Below, one piece after another: positions 1-8,957 of a stretch of 24,861 nt of DNA. Within the stretch, counting starts at the first letter, position 1. Each line of letters begins with the position of its first letter. The notes under the pieces were generated by a model. The model worked only from the letters and a program-made list of their open reading frames with translations. It ran no database searches and was not told where the DNA came from. This DNA is from Chara braunii. Its lineage: Eukaryota; Streptophyta; Charophyceae; Charales; Characeae. A program made the position numbers and the translations under genes. The stretch lies in contig BFEA01000273.1 of NCBI GenBank assembly GCA_003427395.1, positions 632,301-657,161 of the forward strand. Direction: 5' to 3'.

Positions 1-5
1 GCCTA

Positions 6-30
6 CCGTCGGCTGGTCAGCAGCCGACGG
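6..30. repeat. Short GC-rich inverted repeat
   Basis: Two perfect 10-base arms (6-15 and 21-30, CCGTCGGCTG against its complement) flank a 5-base loop. Further copies of the CCGTCGGC/GCCGACGG word lie just downstream (to about 55). No gene is visible here; function unknown. Confidence 0.6.
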
Positions 31-148
31 GCCGGGGGCCGCCGACCGTCGGCGTTGACTACCCTGGGTACTCGGAAAAAAAAAAAGAAGCCCGGGTTTC
101 GAAAGTTCCTTAGCCCCCTCCCCTGGAAAAAATATCGAAACGCCTGTG

Positions 149-275
149 TGAAGTTGGAAGCTGTTCCCACCCTGGCCTCAAATTTGTTTTTGGGGGAAAG
201 GCCTGCAAAATTCGAATATTTGCAGGCCTTTCCCAAGAAAACAATTTGGGGCATGGCCGGTTTCCAACCTCACTC
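149..275. repeat. Foldback (long inverted repeat) element, copy 1
   Basis: The core is a perfect 16-bp inverted repeat (194-209 against 219-234) around a 9-base centre containing TTCGAA. Outside the core the arms remain recognisably complementary, with mismatches, out to roughly 149 and 275 (GTTGGAA on the left, TTCCAAC on the right), so each arm is about 60 bp. It has no coding capacity. This is the structure of a foldback MITE or similar palindromic repeat. It lies inside degraded protease-region sequence of a minus-strand Ty3 element. The exact ends and any target duplication are not certain. Confidence 0.7.
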
Positions 276-503
276 ACCTCACTCGGCCAGCCCTTTGTAC
301 AAGGGACTGGCTCATGAAATTGCGAGTCGCGCCACAATCCGCCCTGGCCCCAAATTTGTTTTGGGGGGAAAGGCCTGCAAAATTCGAATATTCGCAGACC
401 TTTCCCAAGAAAAAAATTTAGGGCATGGTCGGTTTCCAACCTCGTGCGGCCGGCCCTTCGTATAAAGGACTGGCTCATGAAATTGCGAATCGCGCCGCTA
501 TCC
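172..503. repeat. Two-copy tandem duplication containing foldback plus protease codons
   Basis: A unit of about 160-174 bp occurs twice in a row (about 172-345 and 346-503). Each unit starts with the CCCTGGCC..CAAATTTGTTTT foldback arm. Each ends with GGACTGGCTCATGAAATTGCGA and a CGCGCC block. On the minus strand that end encodes the codons just after the retroviral-type protease active site. The foldback and a piece of its host ORF were therefore duplicated together after insertion. Divergence between the copies is visible but modest. Confidence 0.75.
335..452. repeat. Foldback element, copy 2
   Basis: This is the same palindrome as at 149-275, about 165 bp further along, with a few substitutions that make the core imperfect (for example TTCGCAGACC against TTTGCAGGCC). 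It is followed by TTTCCAACCTC, as in copy 1. It forms part of the tandem duplication described for 172-503. Confidence 0.7.
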
Positions 504-736
504 AGCAAAGCGCTGCAGAACGCTTGCCCAACTTGGATGCGGACGTAAAGGAGCAGTGCCTTGTTGTCATCGTACCGCTGCGTGTGAAACTCATGGGCCA
601 CCTTGGTAATATAGGCAAGGAGGTCCCCCACCGCAGCTTCGTCTTCTGTCAGCGAAGTTGGTGGTGCATAGAAGGACAAATCTGTGTGGAGATGAGCGCA
701 TAGTGCTGCACATTGCGGTCCCGGTAAGCGGCCCAT
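455..736 (-). pseudogene. Ty3/gypsy protease fragment (element A)
   Basis: The minus-strand reading frame from 736 down contains a stretch ending in ALLDSGAIRNFMSQSF. This is the characteristic aspartic protease active-site block of Ty3/gypsy retrotransposons (D-S-G followed by an RNF/HNF motif). The upstream part resembles the gag-to-protease linker. The frame runs straight into the foldback repeat about 20 codons after the active site, so the C-terminal half of the protease is missing and the enzyme cannot be functional. It continues the minus-strand gag at 770-1975. The family assignment is good; the precise lineage is not determined. Confidence 0.7.
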
Positions 737-769
737 GGAAGGGAGAGAAAGTTATGCAAAATCCCTTGG

Positions 770-1975
770 CGACAATGGGTCAACGACCTCTATGTTGAAC
801 TTGTGCGCCGAATCCCTTAAAGAACCACTTGAAGACGATGAACTGTCGCTGCTTCCGTGCGGAGAAGAAACCACACACACACCTTGTCCTTGAGCTTGAG
901 ATCCCAACGATGAAACGATCCGGGCAGCGAAGTCCTCGAAAGAATGAAGAATGGGAGGATTTACAACTTGAGATCAATGCATTCTGCAAAGCATCAATAC
1001 GTTCTGCAACGCCGGGCACAACCTCGTGATTAAGAAGTGCTTGATGCCCACAAAGATGAGCGGCAAGTCGGGCGTGGATGCCGAGCGTTGGTACTCGGTG
1101 ATCCAGTCCGTGCTTGGCAAGGTGTTCTGGTGGAAATTTAGGAGTTTCTCCATTGCCTGAAGCTCAGGCGGTTCCACTTGGAACCGCTTCCGCCATGCTG
1201 CCTTGAGATCTTTCCAACTGATCTTCGTGTGCAGCTCGGAGACTGTGACTTGTGAGTGGCCAGCATTTTGTCCAGCCATGCTTAGCACGCACCCCCCGAC
1301 TGGTGATATAAATATGCGTGTGGTGTGGGGTCACTGGTCTTGGTGATGTCCAAGATGAGTTCAAACTGCCGCCACCAAGGAATAGGCTTGGTCTTCGCTG
1401 CATCGCAGAAGATCGGAAGGCCATTTAACTTTGGTATGCGCTCGTGAGATGTCGGGACAGAACTGGCGGCTGTTGCACCAACTGCTAGTTGGTCATGTGC
1501 TGTCGCCACGCCGTGTCTTTCATGGTGCAAATGTCCATCTCCAACTGGTTGATGCGGTCCGGGAAGTTGGAGGAGCCAGCGACTGTTGCTGCAACAGGCC
1601 GCTGTTCCAAAGTGTGTACGCGATTTAGCAATGTCTGCACGTGCTGGTCCAATTTGAGGATGTCCTCCTGTTGGGCCATGCAGGTAGCTACTATGTCCAC
1701 GATTCGCTTGATGACGTGGAGAAATTGCGTACGGCCGCGGAGGCACCCTCCTCCTTGGCCAAGTATCCCAGTCGGTGGCCAAGGTCAAGCCTTTGGCCTC
1801 CTCTTCAAACAATGCATCCCGACGTGCTTGCCGTGCTTCGTCTCCACCCCGTCGTGCTGCGTCGTCGTGCGCTTGCTGCTGTAGTTCAGCAAGGCGACGT
1901 TTTTCCTCTGCTTTCCTTTCTCTCTTCTCTTGAGTGGCAAGTGCCACATCTGCTCTTCGCTTAAGCTAGAGCATC
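770..1975 (-). pseudogene. Ty3/gypsy gag (element A), frameshifted
   Basis: Several minus-strand frames together encode a retrotransposon Gag. From the N-terminus there is a highly charged coiled-coil-like region rich in K, E, R and Q (about 1947-1800). Next comes a heptad-like segment around 1700-1485 (QQEDILKLDQHVQTLL). A capsid core follows, with IPWWRQFELILDITKT and AYLYHQ near 1395-1290, then SELHTKISWKDLKAAWRKRF near 1245-1180 and TRLCPALQNVLM near 1000. These match the retrotransposon Gag capsid signature. The frame changes at about 1800, 1485 and 1285 and after 975, so this is a pseudogene. It lies between the A leader/primer site (3167-3180) and the A protease (736), the expected 5'-LTR-PBS-gag-pr order on the minus strand. 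Confidence 0.75.
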
Positions 1976-2069
1976 AAGTTGGCCAGCCTTGCCTCGTAGT
2001 CTTCGTCGAGAATCATTGTCCTTGCGGTCCATCGTGGTGGTCGCTGATCAAAGGACGGCAGGTATTAGC

Positions 2070-2225
2070 TGGTGCTGATGTGGCACGAGCCTGCTGTCGT
2101 GGCTGATGATGTGGCACGGACGTCTGCTGATGTGTCACTGCTGACGTGGCCTGCTGACATGGCCTGTTGACGTGTCGCTGCTGGTGCAGCCTGGTGACGT
2201 GGCACCGTGCTGACGTGGCGACTCA
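2070..2225. repeat. Degenerate GCTGACGTGGC repeat array (leader of element A)
   Basis: About eight degenerate copies of GCTGAYGTGGC occur within 155 bp, for example near 2074, 2102, 2117, 2131, 2151, 2166, 2192 and 2209, at irregular spacing of about 15-30 bp. The TGACGTGG core resembles plant bZIP (ACGT-core) binding sites. The same motif, on the other strand, is abundant at 22440-23500. The array lies in the untranslated leader between the A primer site and gag. A regulatory role is inference only. Confidence 0.6.
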
Positions 2226-2379
2226 CCAATGCCGCATCAGTAGAGAGACAGGAAGGAGGAGACACAGCATAAATGGGGTGGGTGGGAGAGGGGAACGTAG
2301 GAGATGTAATGTTCTAGTACTTCCCCACCCCCATGGGGTCACACTGATCACCCAGATAAGGAGCCAGTGAGCCACTAAT

Positions 2380-3070
2380 CAACTTTGAAAAGTTTGAACT
2401 TTGCTTAAATAATAATTTCAAAAAATAAAAAAAATCGAAATGGCAAGTTCGGTAGGTCTCCCAATCCCTAAAGTCTTGAAATCGAAATAATAATAACAAA
2501 ATAAAAAAAATCGAATTTCAGACTGCAGATGAAGTGAATAAGGTAAATAATCAAACTGCAAAAAAAAAAATTCACAAGTTTTGGGAATTCCGAATTAAAT
2601 TTCGGAATAATTCAGATGAGAGTATGTGCAGCAAATTTTGATTTTGAGATATAAAATCCCGAAACTTATTGGAGAGAGATTTTCCGAGAAAAAGAAAAAT
2701 TTCGGAATATTATAGCAACGAAAAATTTTGACTTCCGAGAAAATGCAAAAAATCAAAATTTTCAGCTACTAATAAATGTGTGATTCGGAATTAATACCAA
2801 AATGTATTAACGCAAGGAAAGAATTCTGAAACTAGAAAAAAAAAAATCGGATTTGTCAAGCAGCGGAAATTTCAAGAATAGCAGAATTGAAAATTTTCAG
2901 CTACTGCTCAATTTCAGATTTCTGATTTACGACAATTTCAAAAAATAAAAACAAAAAAGAATCTGTGCTAAAGGAAGAATTCCGGAAAAAACAAAACAAA
3001 AAAATTTGGAATTGGCAGTTAGGTCATGAATCACGAATGGGAACTAATTAGGTTATCGGACCGTTATCTT
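2380..3070. other. A/T-rich gene-free leader segment
   Basis: This stretch of roughly 700 bp is dominated by A- and T-rich words such as AAAATTTTC, GGAATT and TTTCGGAAT, with frequent stops in all frames and several short A-runs. I see no gene or RNA signature. It lies between the element A primer site and gag and is probably retroelement leader or an inserted AT-rich repeat. Confidence 0.5.
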
Positions 3071-3122
3071 AATCAATCAATCAATCGATCGTAATTAATT
3101 AATCAATCGATCAATCGATCCT
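3071..3122. repeat. AATCAATCGATC-type microsatellite
   Basis: AATC/GATC tetramer-based repeats (AATCAATCAATCAATCGATC, then AATTAATCAATCGATCAATCGATC) run for about 50 bp immediately before the element A primer-binding site. Confidence 0.7.
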
Positions 3123-3166
3123 CCCTTTAGCGTGTCAGGTCAGGTTGAAGTCCTGATTCACGCAAG

Positions 3167-3180
3167 GGGCTCCGATACCA
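3167..3180 (-). promoter_or_regulatory. Primer-binding site, element A (tRNA-iMet type)
   Basis: The minus strand reads TGGTATCGGAGCCCC. This matches the plant retrotransposon primer site TGGTATCAGAGC, complementary to the 3' end of initiator tRNA-Met, with one substitution. It lies 2 bases inside a putative LTR end (TGTATCA on the minus strand, 3183-3189). The order LTR - PBS - leader - gag on the minus strand supports the call. Confidence 0.65.
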
Positions 3181-3182
3181 AC

Positions 3183-3790
3183 TGATACATGCTCAGTCCA
3201 GCAATGTATATGAAGCCAAGGATCCACAAAGTGATGAAAAGGACTCAAATGGACAATGCAGTGTCATCAAAGCACCAACAAGCAATGTACATCCAAATAC
3301 ATATGGAAATAGCACAACGTAGCGCAGCAGAGGACTCAAAGATATGACCTGACCGGTCAGATACTGACACGACATCCCACCATACACCACACGTGTGAGA
3401 GAGGGAGGAGGGACCGCATACACAAAACAAAGGTCCCTCCTTGCACACGCACATGGGGGGAGATACCACAGATTAGAGATGGGGGGAGAGGCGAGACGAA
3501 GATGGAGGTGAGGGAGAAGACCAAGATCGCGATAGCGAAGTCCAAAAATAGTCTTGCCTTCCGACTGTCCAATCAATGTCTGCCACAAAGATGGCCAATC
3601 AGATCCTGGGCCTGATGCCTGATGTAACCTCTGCCAGTAACCTCTCTCCGAAGAAGAAGAAGAAGAAGAAGAAGAAGAAGAAGAAGAAGAAGGAGAAAGG
3701 AGGGAGAAGAGATGGAGGGTGAGACGAAGAAGAAGATGTCGTCCTCCTTGCTGTCTCACCTGTAGGTAACTGCCGCCATGTACTGACTGT
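3183..3790 (-). mobile_element. Putative 5' LTR of element A (outer boundary unknown)
   Basis: The inner end is placed at 3183 by the adjacent primer site and the TGTATCA (minus) terminal sequence. No second LTR copy is visible in the window, so the outer boundary near 3790 is a guess. The region has no coding potential; its long minus-strand frames are serine runs translated from the GAA microsatellite. Confidence 0.4.
3650..3692. repeat. (GAA)n microsatellite
   Basis: About 14 tandem GAA/AAG trinucleotides occur inside the putative element A LTR. On the minus strand this gives an artefactual poly-serine or poly-phenylalanine frame. Confidence 0.9.
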
Positions 3791-4119
3791 CACTGCGGTC
3801 CCTGTGCAGGTCGCTGGCGTGGAGCGCAGCTATGGCGGCTAGGTAAGTGGTATGGCATCCGCCCCTCTGCCTATCTACACCTCTACCTCTACCTAGTAGT
3901 GTAGCGCTGTACAGTCGCAGCGCTGCTCCAGCAGTGTGTAGCCCAAGAAGTGAGCTACTCTCAACTGTGTGCCTGCCCAGCCGTGACCCAGGTCCCGACC
4001 GGACGTCCAGACCCTGTACCTGGCCAAGGGAGGCCTGCCCTCTGGTGAACCTGGCCCAAGGCGTGGCCTTGGGGACTGCAGGTCCGAAACGACGCCTGGA
4101 CAAACAAAAAATAGGACAG

Positions 4120-4146
4120 CAAATAAATAAATAAATGAATGAATGA
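4120..4146. repeat. (AAAT)n/(GAAT)n microsatellite
   Basis: AAATAAATAAATAAATGAATGAATGAG is a short tetranucleotide repeat of mixed composition. The flanks at 3800-4330 show no gene. Confidence 0.8.
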
Positions 4147-4329
4147 GTGCTGTCTCAAATCGAATCCTACGGCCTGGGGCCTCCCAGCAACCACCAGGCC
4201 CCCAAAATGGGGCCCATGTGCAGGCTCAGCATGTAACAGATGTGAGGGCACGTCCTGGTATGTACTTCAGTTGCTGCTGCTGCCGTCAACTGGTTGCTTC
4301 GCATTTTGTAGGCTAGAAGGGTAGCTGGA

Positions 4330-4554
4330 GGGCCGTAGTTTGGGCGCTGAGCGCCGATAGGAGGAAGGGCTTTGATTGCATTGTTGGTGGTGGCAAGAGT
4401 ATGCTTTCATTGACAATTGTGTTCGCTGTTTTGGTTCTCCTTCAGTGTGACATCAGTGCATTTCTGCTTTCTGGACAGCTGTCCACTATCTGGCTTTCAG
4501 AGTGATTTTGCAATCTGAAATTCTGTCATTTCGCTATTGCTCATTTTCCTTGCA
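4330..4554 (+). mobile_element. 3' part of a putative LTR (element C)
   Basis: A canonical plus-strand primer site begins at 4558, so the sequence immediately to the left, ending in TGCA at 4554, should be the end of a 5' LTR. It is T-rich and non-coding, as expected for R/U5. The left boundary cannot be placed because no second LTR copy is visible. Confidence 0.4.
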
Positions 4555-4557
4555 ATT

Positions 4558-4569
4558 TGGTATCAGAGC
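4558..4569 (+). promoter_or_regulatory. Primer-binding site, element C (tRNA-iMet type)
   Basis: TGGTATCAGAGC is a perfect 12-base match to the plant retrotransposon primer site complementary to the 3' end of initiator tRNA-Met. It follows TGCAATT, the usual LTR-end context. The following 700 bp contain no recognisable gag, so the element is only a 5' remnant. Confidence 0.75.
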
Positions 4570-5470
4570 TGGTTCGAGCCGCTCCGCTGGCTCCAACGCA
4601 ATAGCTGTTTGGTGCTTATTCGTGGACTGAGGGGCAGTGATAAGGCTTGTGGCCTGGATCCATAGGCAGCCCTGTGTCGAGAGGGCGCACCTGGAAGGCT
4701 ATGTGGTGACATTGGGGTGCACGCTGGATAATGAGAGCTTGCTGACATGACATTTAAGCCAAGGAGGACCTGCATTGTATTATGGATTGTGCCGAGGCAC
4801 TGATCGGTCATCATAAATGCATGTCAGGTCATCTGGTGAGAAACCTGTGGTTGGGGGCAGCATTATGAGGTATGTTGCTCCTTACCTTATCTACCTTCAT
4901 CATTGCTTCTTACCGTGAGGAAGCGAGTCTTGTCTTGAGAGTCCTATCATAGTGAGGTGTCGTGAGATCTTAACCTTGAGAGTCAATATTCTTTCTGGGG
5001 AGCATGCTGGTGGGCAATGGGCGTTGCCTCTGAAGGGCCCTGAACGAAGCAATTGGGTCACAGTCACCATGCCAACCCACTGGGAGTAGAGCACGCATTC
5101 TTTGCTGCTTGTCCTTTGGTCTGCTTTTGTCACATGCCAAATGGGGCAGACCAGAACGAAGAACCAACCTCCCAAAAATGGAGCAATGATAGCACAGCGG
5201 AAGACTGAAATACCAACAATCAGGCCCAACCAATGTCGTGATTCAGACTGAACATCACCATCGTCATCATCACGCAGTGTGAGAGGCCTGGAGCATAACA
5301 CAGAGATGAAGCGCCACACACATGATCATACATGGATGAGGAGCGGGTGGGGAGAGATGAAGGTGGGGGAGATATGGAGAATGTCGCCAACTCAAAATGT
5401 TGTCGATACCGATCCAAAGTCACACAATATCTCTGTCCCAATGTCAAGTCCAAATCAAACTGTCACCAAA
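4570..5470. other. Gene-free stretch after primer site C
   Basis: No reading frame here resembles a known protein, and I see no RNA gene. The first few hundred bases are probably leader of element C. The rest (5200-5470) is purine-rich and passes into the (TC)n arrays. Confidence 0.5.
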
Positions 5471-5475
5471 TCCCA

Positions 5476-5478
<3 letters not shown>

Positions 5479-5514
<36 letters not shown>
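5479..5514. repeat. (TC)18 microsatellite
   Basis: An uninterrupted TC dinucleotide array of 36 bp, the first of four TC arrays on this strand between 5479 and 7556. Confidence 0.95.
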
Positions 5515-5518
<4 letters not shown>

Positions 5519-5593
5519 TCCGATGAAGAAGAAGGGAGCCCGTGCGCTGGAGGGGGAGGAGAGAAGTGATGGACTGAGGGAGGAGGAGGAAGA

Positions 5594-5596
<3 letters not shown>

Positions 5597-5626
<30 letters not shown>
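5597..5626. repeat. (TC)15 microsatellite
   Basis: An uninterrupted TC array of 30 bp, following a GAGGAGGAGGAAGAAGA purine tract. Confidence 0.95.
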
Positions 5627-5628
<2 letters not shown>

Positions 5629-5754
5629 GACCAGGTACTAACTTGCAAAAGGTGTCGCCTTCATGCAGGTACGGACGCACGGAAGACGAAGCTGGAGCGC
5701 TGGAGCCGACAGGTAAGTCTTCAGGTAAGTACCCTGGCCTCCGCCATAGCCCAG

Positions 5755-5758
<4 letters not shown>

Positions 5759-5794
<36 letters not shown>

Positions 5795-5813
5795 CCCCCC
5801 CCCCCCGCCCCCC
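5759..5813. repeat. (TC)n followed by poly-C tract
   Basis: The TC array (5759-5792) passes directly into a C run (5792-5806), one G, then six more Cs. The C-run length is likely to be uncertain in the assembly. Confidence 0.9.
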
Positions 5814-5931
5814 TACTGCGACGTACTGCAGCCGCACTATGCTAGAGATGAAGCCCTACCACTATCATTGACTAGAGCTACTACTACGAAGACCATCTAT
5901 CGAGTGCCTGAGGAATGCCTACCGAGTGCTG

Positions 5932-5963
5932 GGCAGTCCAGCTATATATAGTGCTGGACTGCC
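5932..5963. repeat. Perfect 11-bp inverted repeat with TATATATA loop
   Basis: The arms GGCAGTCCAGC (5932-5942) and GCTGGACTGCC (5953-5963) are exact reverse complements flanking the 10-base loop TATATATAGT. The loop would also qualify as a TATA-box-like core promoter element, but no transcription unit can be recognised downstream. Confidence 0.75.
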
Positions 5964-6129
5964 TGGAGGCCCGCCATCCTAAGCCAGGGCCTACACCGAC
6001 TGCCGCCCAAATGTGAACCAGTGGCACCAACGGTCCTGGCACCTAAAACTACTGCACCGGCCCGCTGACAAAGCGACCCCGGTGGTTCTCTTACCACCAC
6101 TGGGATAGAGGCCTTGCACAAGGACCTTC

Positions 6130-6157
6130 AAAAAAAAAAAAAAAAAAAAAAAAAAAA
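6130..6157. repeat. Poly-A tract (28 A)
   Basis: Twenty-eight consecutive A residues. They could be the 3' tail of a retroposed (SINE- or LINE-like) copy read on the plus strand, but no matching 5' end or target duplication was identified, so this stays a homopolymer call. Confidence 0.85.
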
Positions 6158-7498
6158 GAAGAGAGGATCTGTACAAAAACTGGCCTAACTGGGCCTGGCG
6201 CCTAACCTGGCAGCGCCGGTACTAACTGAGGGCCTGGCGCGAACCGAAACGATGCGCCAGGGCCTACTACTAATCGGCCTTCGGACCTACTAACCCCTAC
6301 TCCTACCTGGTCGGGCCCAGCATGGACCGTGTGGGTCAGAGAATGCCACAGCGTTGCTGCGCTGTAGAGGTTGTGTCGGGCAGCCCAGCCCTATGGGGCA
6401 GAGACGAGTACTGGACCGTCTATAAAGAGAATCCTGCGGGGATACAGAACTCGCGCTGTACACAAGTATAAAGATAGTGCGGACGGGGCTGGCCGGATTG
6501 ACATAGACTTGGGGCACAGGGGTGAAATGTGTGCACACCTCTTGACACGCTGCTCAACCAGAGCTCTCTGGACGTCGACACTAAGTGACAAACTCAAGAA
6601 ACATTGACGGGGAGGGAAGGTTCCAATTAAGTGCTTGATTATTAATTATTGTTTCATTTCCATTCAGCTTGCATTCCAGCAAATGATTTTATTTTTATCT
6701 TTGATTAGTTAGTTGCATACTTGCGGTGCATACCATGCGCGGGGGTGTCGCACGTGTGGCGCAGAGCGCATATGAGTGCACACGTGCGCACGTGATGCGG
6801 TGCATTAAAAAAAATAATAAATTTTTTTTTTTTGAAAAGACAGTATGGGGTGGCCACACAGTCCCCTCGCTTCTAAAAATCAGAAAGCAAGCGGGAGAAA
6901 AGTCGGGGCCACGCCATACCCCACAAATGCGGGCACATGTCTATGCATGTGAGTGCTCATGTCCTAGTTGTGTCCCGCCTCTTTTCCAAAGGATCCCTAT
7001 ACCCCACGGAGAGCAGAGGTGCACTTCAAACTCATGCTTCATGAACGTGGGCAGAGAATATATAGTCTGGATTCGAATTCAGGTCTGTGCATCTGGGTTA
7101 TGGGTCACTATTTCTCTTTTCTGCTCGTTTTTCTTTTCTTTTCTCGTTTTTCTTTTCTCAGGAATACGTGCAGTCGCCCTAAGGGCGACTCACCAAATGC
7201 ACAAAAGACAAAACATATTCCACGTCTGCAAAAGATTCATTCTAATTTTGCACATTTCGCGAGTAGTGCAGCCAAGCCCTAAGAGTCACGTGCAGAGACC
7301 AACAGGGCCTAGCTACGTGAGCAACCCATAACTGCTGAAACACAGACCTGAATATGAATCCTGAGTATATATTCGGCCAGCTCGTGCTCTACATCATATT
7401 CACAGCCTGCCTTGACTTTCGTGGAGGGTCTGCACTACCTGCGAGGACCCTTCAGATAACCCGCATGGGCCGTCTGAGCCGTGTTACGGGGCTCCGTT

Positions 7499-7500
<2 letters not shown>
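6158..7500. other. Gene-free stretch
   Basis: No protein family or RNA gene is recognisable on either strand. The stretch contains short A- and T-runs (about 6807-6838) and a CTTTT-rich pyrimidine tract (about 7120-7160). Open frames are short and compositionally biased. Confidence 0.5.

Positions 7501-7556
<56 letters not shown>
7501..7556. repeat. (TC)28 microsatellite
   Basis: An uninterrupted TC array of 56 bp, the longest internal one in the window. The sequence from 7557 to about 7930 holds nothing recognisable except an A13 run near 7577. Confidence 0.95.
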
Positions 7557-7559
<3 letters not shown>

Positions 7560-7929
7560 TACATACACCCCTTACCAAAAAAAAAAAAAGCACATCTGCG
7601 CCACATCACTAATTTGCGCATTGCGCAGTGCAGCGCACCGCACGGCGCACGGCAGAAGTGCGCCGCAAGTATGGTTAGTTGTTACGGACTCTGCTGACAA
7701 CTGACAGACTGCTGCAGGTAGAGTAGAAAATTATTCTTTGGGAATATTTGCTGCATTGCAATCTGTTTTAGAATAGTCAAACTAGGAGTAGAATTGTTTG
7801 TTCTGATATATTCTGCTGTTACCGCTCGACTACTTCCCATCATATCTGGATCGAATAATTATCTTATTTTATTTATTTTAAAAATCGGATGCCACGCTGC
7901 GATAGGTCCCAGCAAAGACATTAGTGTAG

Positions 7930-8731
7930 ATTGCGTGACATGCTTAGCTCATGAGCAAGGATGAGACAGAGGTTTAGAGACGAGACCAGGATGACAGGAG
8001 GCTTACCCGTCGAGAAGCACTTAGTCGGCCGGCCACTTTCTCGGCGTTAGAGCCAGGAGAGGAAAGGAAACTGCGGAGAGAAGCTGAGATGAGGAGACAC
8101 TTGCAAAGGGCACAGGAGGCAGCGGCCAACGCAGAGAGCATTAGCAGCTGCAGCAGCAGCACACGCTAGGGCTGAAGTGGGAGGAGCAATGACTACCTCC
8201 TCTGCCGCAGATATTGAGATCCAACAAACGGATGCTCTTCACGATGAGTTACACGCCAGTTACAGGATGTAGGAGAAAGAGGGCGAGAAGGAGAAAAGCT
8301 AGACTGGAGGCTAGGGGGCAGGAGTGAAGTAGGTTGGAAGCTATCGAGTCAGCACTTGATCCTACTGTTAAGTCCCTTCGGCGCAGTCTTTTGAGTGTGG
8401 CTGAGGTACAGGCCGTGCAGGAGGAGATGTTGGCTGCCGATAGCTGGCCAGAATGAAAATGTCGGGCCAGTAGGAGTTATAGTTGCTCCTACCCATGGCC
8501 TCACCGTCTGCACTTCGGATGTTGGCCGAAGCTATTGACCCTTAGATCGCCCTGCAGACAGATCCGGACCAGTCGATACTCTGTTCGATGGATGTGTCTC
8601 AGTCAGAGGAGTTAGAAACCGAGTGGTTAGAAAAGGACCCTAGAGACGCCTGGGCAACGTTGACCAAAGGTCCAAATGGCGAATGTTCTGTGGTAGAAGT
8701 CGATGTAGGTGGCCACAAAGTTGGAGCCTTC
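7930..8731 (+). pseudogene. Ty3/gypsy gag to pre-protease fragment, copy 1
   Basis: Plus-strand frames broken by stops and frameshifts carry a charged coiled-coil-like Gag segment (around 8035-8165). It is followed by the block beginning DIEIQQTDALHDEL (8214 on). The frame from 8588 (MDVSQSEELETEWLEKD) ends in VDVGGHKVGAF at 8731. Retrotransposon proteins of this type then show the protease D-S/T-G motif. Here the sequence instead jumps at 8731 into unrelated or rearranged DNA, so the protease is missing. The same protein block recurs at 10135-10440. Confidence 0.65.
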
Positions 8732-8757
8732 GTTGTATGTCAGGGTATGTCCCAGCC

Positions 8758-8957
8758 TTTCGCCAGTCTGTTTGTTGGCACGCAGGTCAGCCAGCAACAA
8801 CCCATGTCAGCAGAGGATATTGAGATCCAACGGACGGATGCTCTTCACGATGAGTTACAGCGCCAGTTACAGGATGTTCGGGAGAGAGGGCGAGGAGGAG
8901 AAAAGCCAGACCGGAGGCTGAGGGGCAGGAGTTAAGTAGGTTAGAAGCTATCGAGTC
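8758..8957 (+). pseudogene. Partial gag segment, copy 2
   Basis: This repeats the DIEIQRTDALHDEL block (8817 on) of copy 1, with an upstream lead FASLFVGTQVSQQQPMS that is shared with copy 3 (9855 on). Homology to both other copies runs to GAAGCTATCGAGTCAAC (about 8957) and then stops abruptly. It is a short duplicated fragment of element gag and not a gene in its own right. Confidence 0.65.

Noticed and set aside
1-503. Rho-independent terminator-like hairpins
   Set aside because: The context is eukaryotic nuclear repeat DNA; the hairpins belong to foldback repeats and do not follow a bacterial gene.
3193-3793. Minus-strand ORFs with long serine or phenylalanine runs
   Set aside because: They are translations of the (GAA)n microsatellite and purine-rich flanks; no conserved domain is visible.
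5205-5225. Primer-site-like word on the minus strand (TTGGTATTTCAG)
   Set aside because: Only the first seven bases match the tRNA-iMet primer site and no LTR end or gag is in register.
5397-5951. 184-codon plus-strand ORF rich in SLSLSLS
   Set aside because: It owes its length to three (TC)n arrays, which contain no stop codons in any frame.
6726-7331. 201-codon plus-strand ORF
   Set aside because: Length alone; composition follows T-, CT- and A-runs and I recognise no motif. Not supported as a gene.
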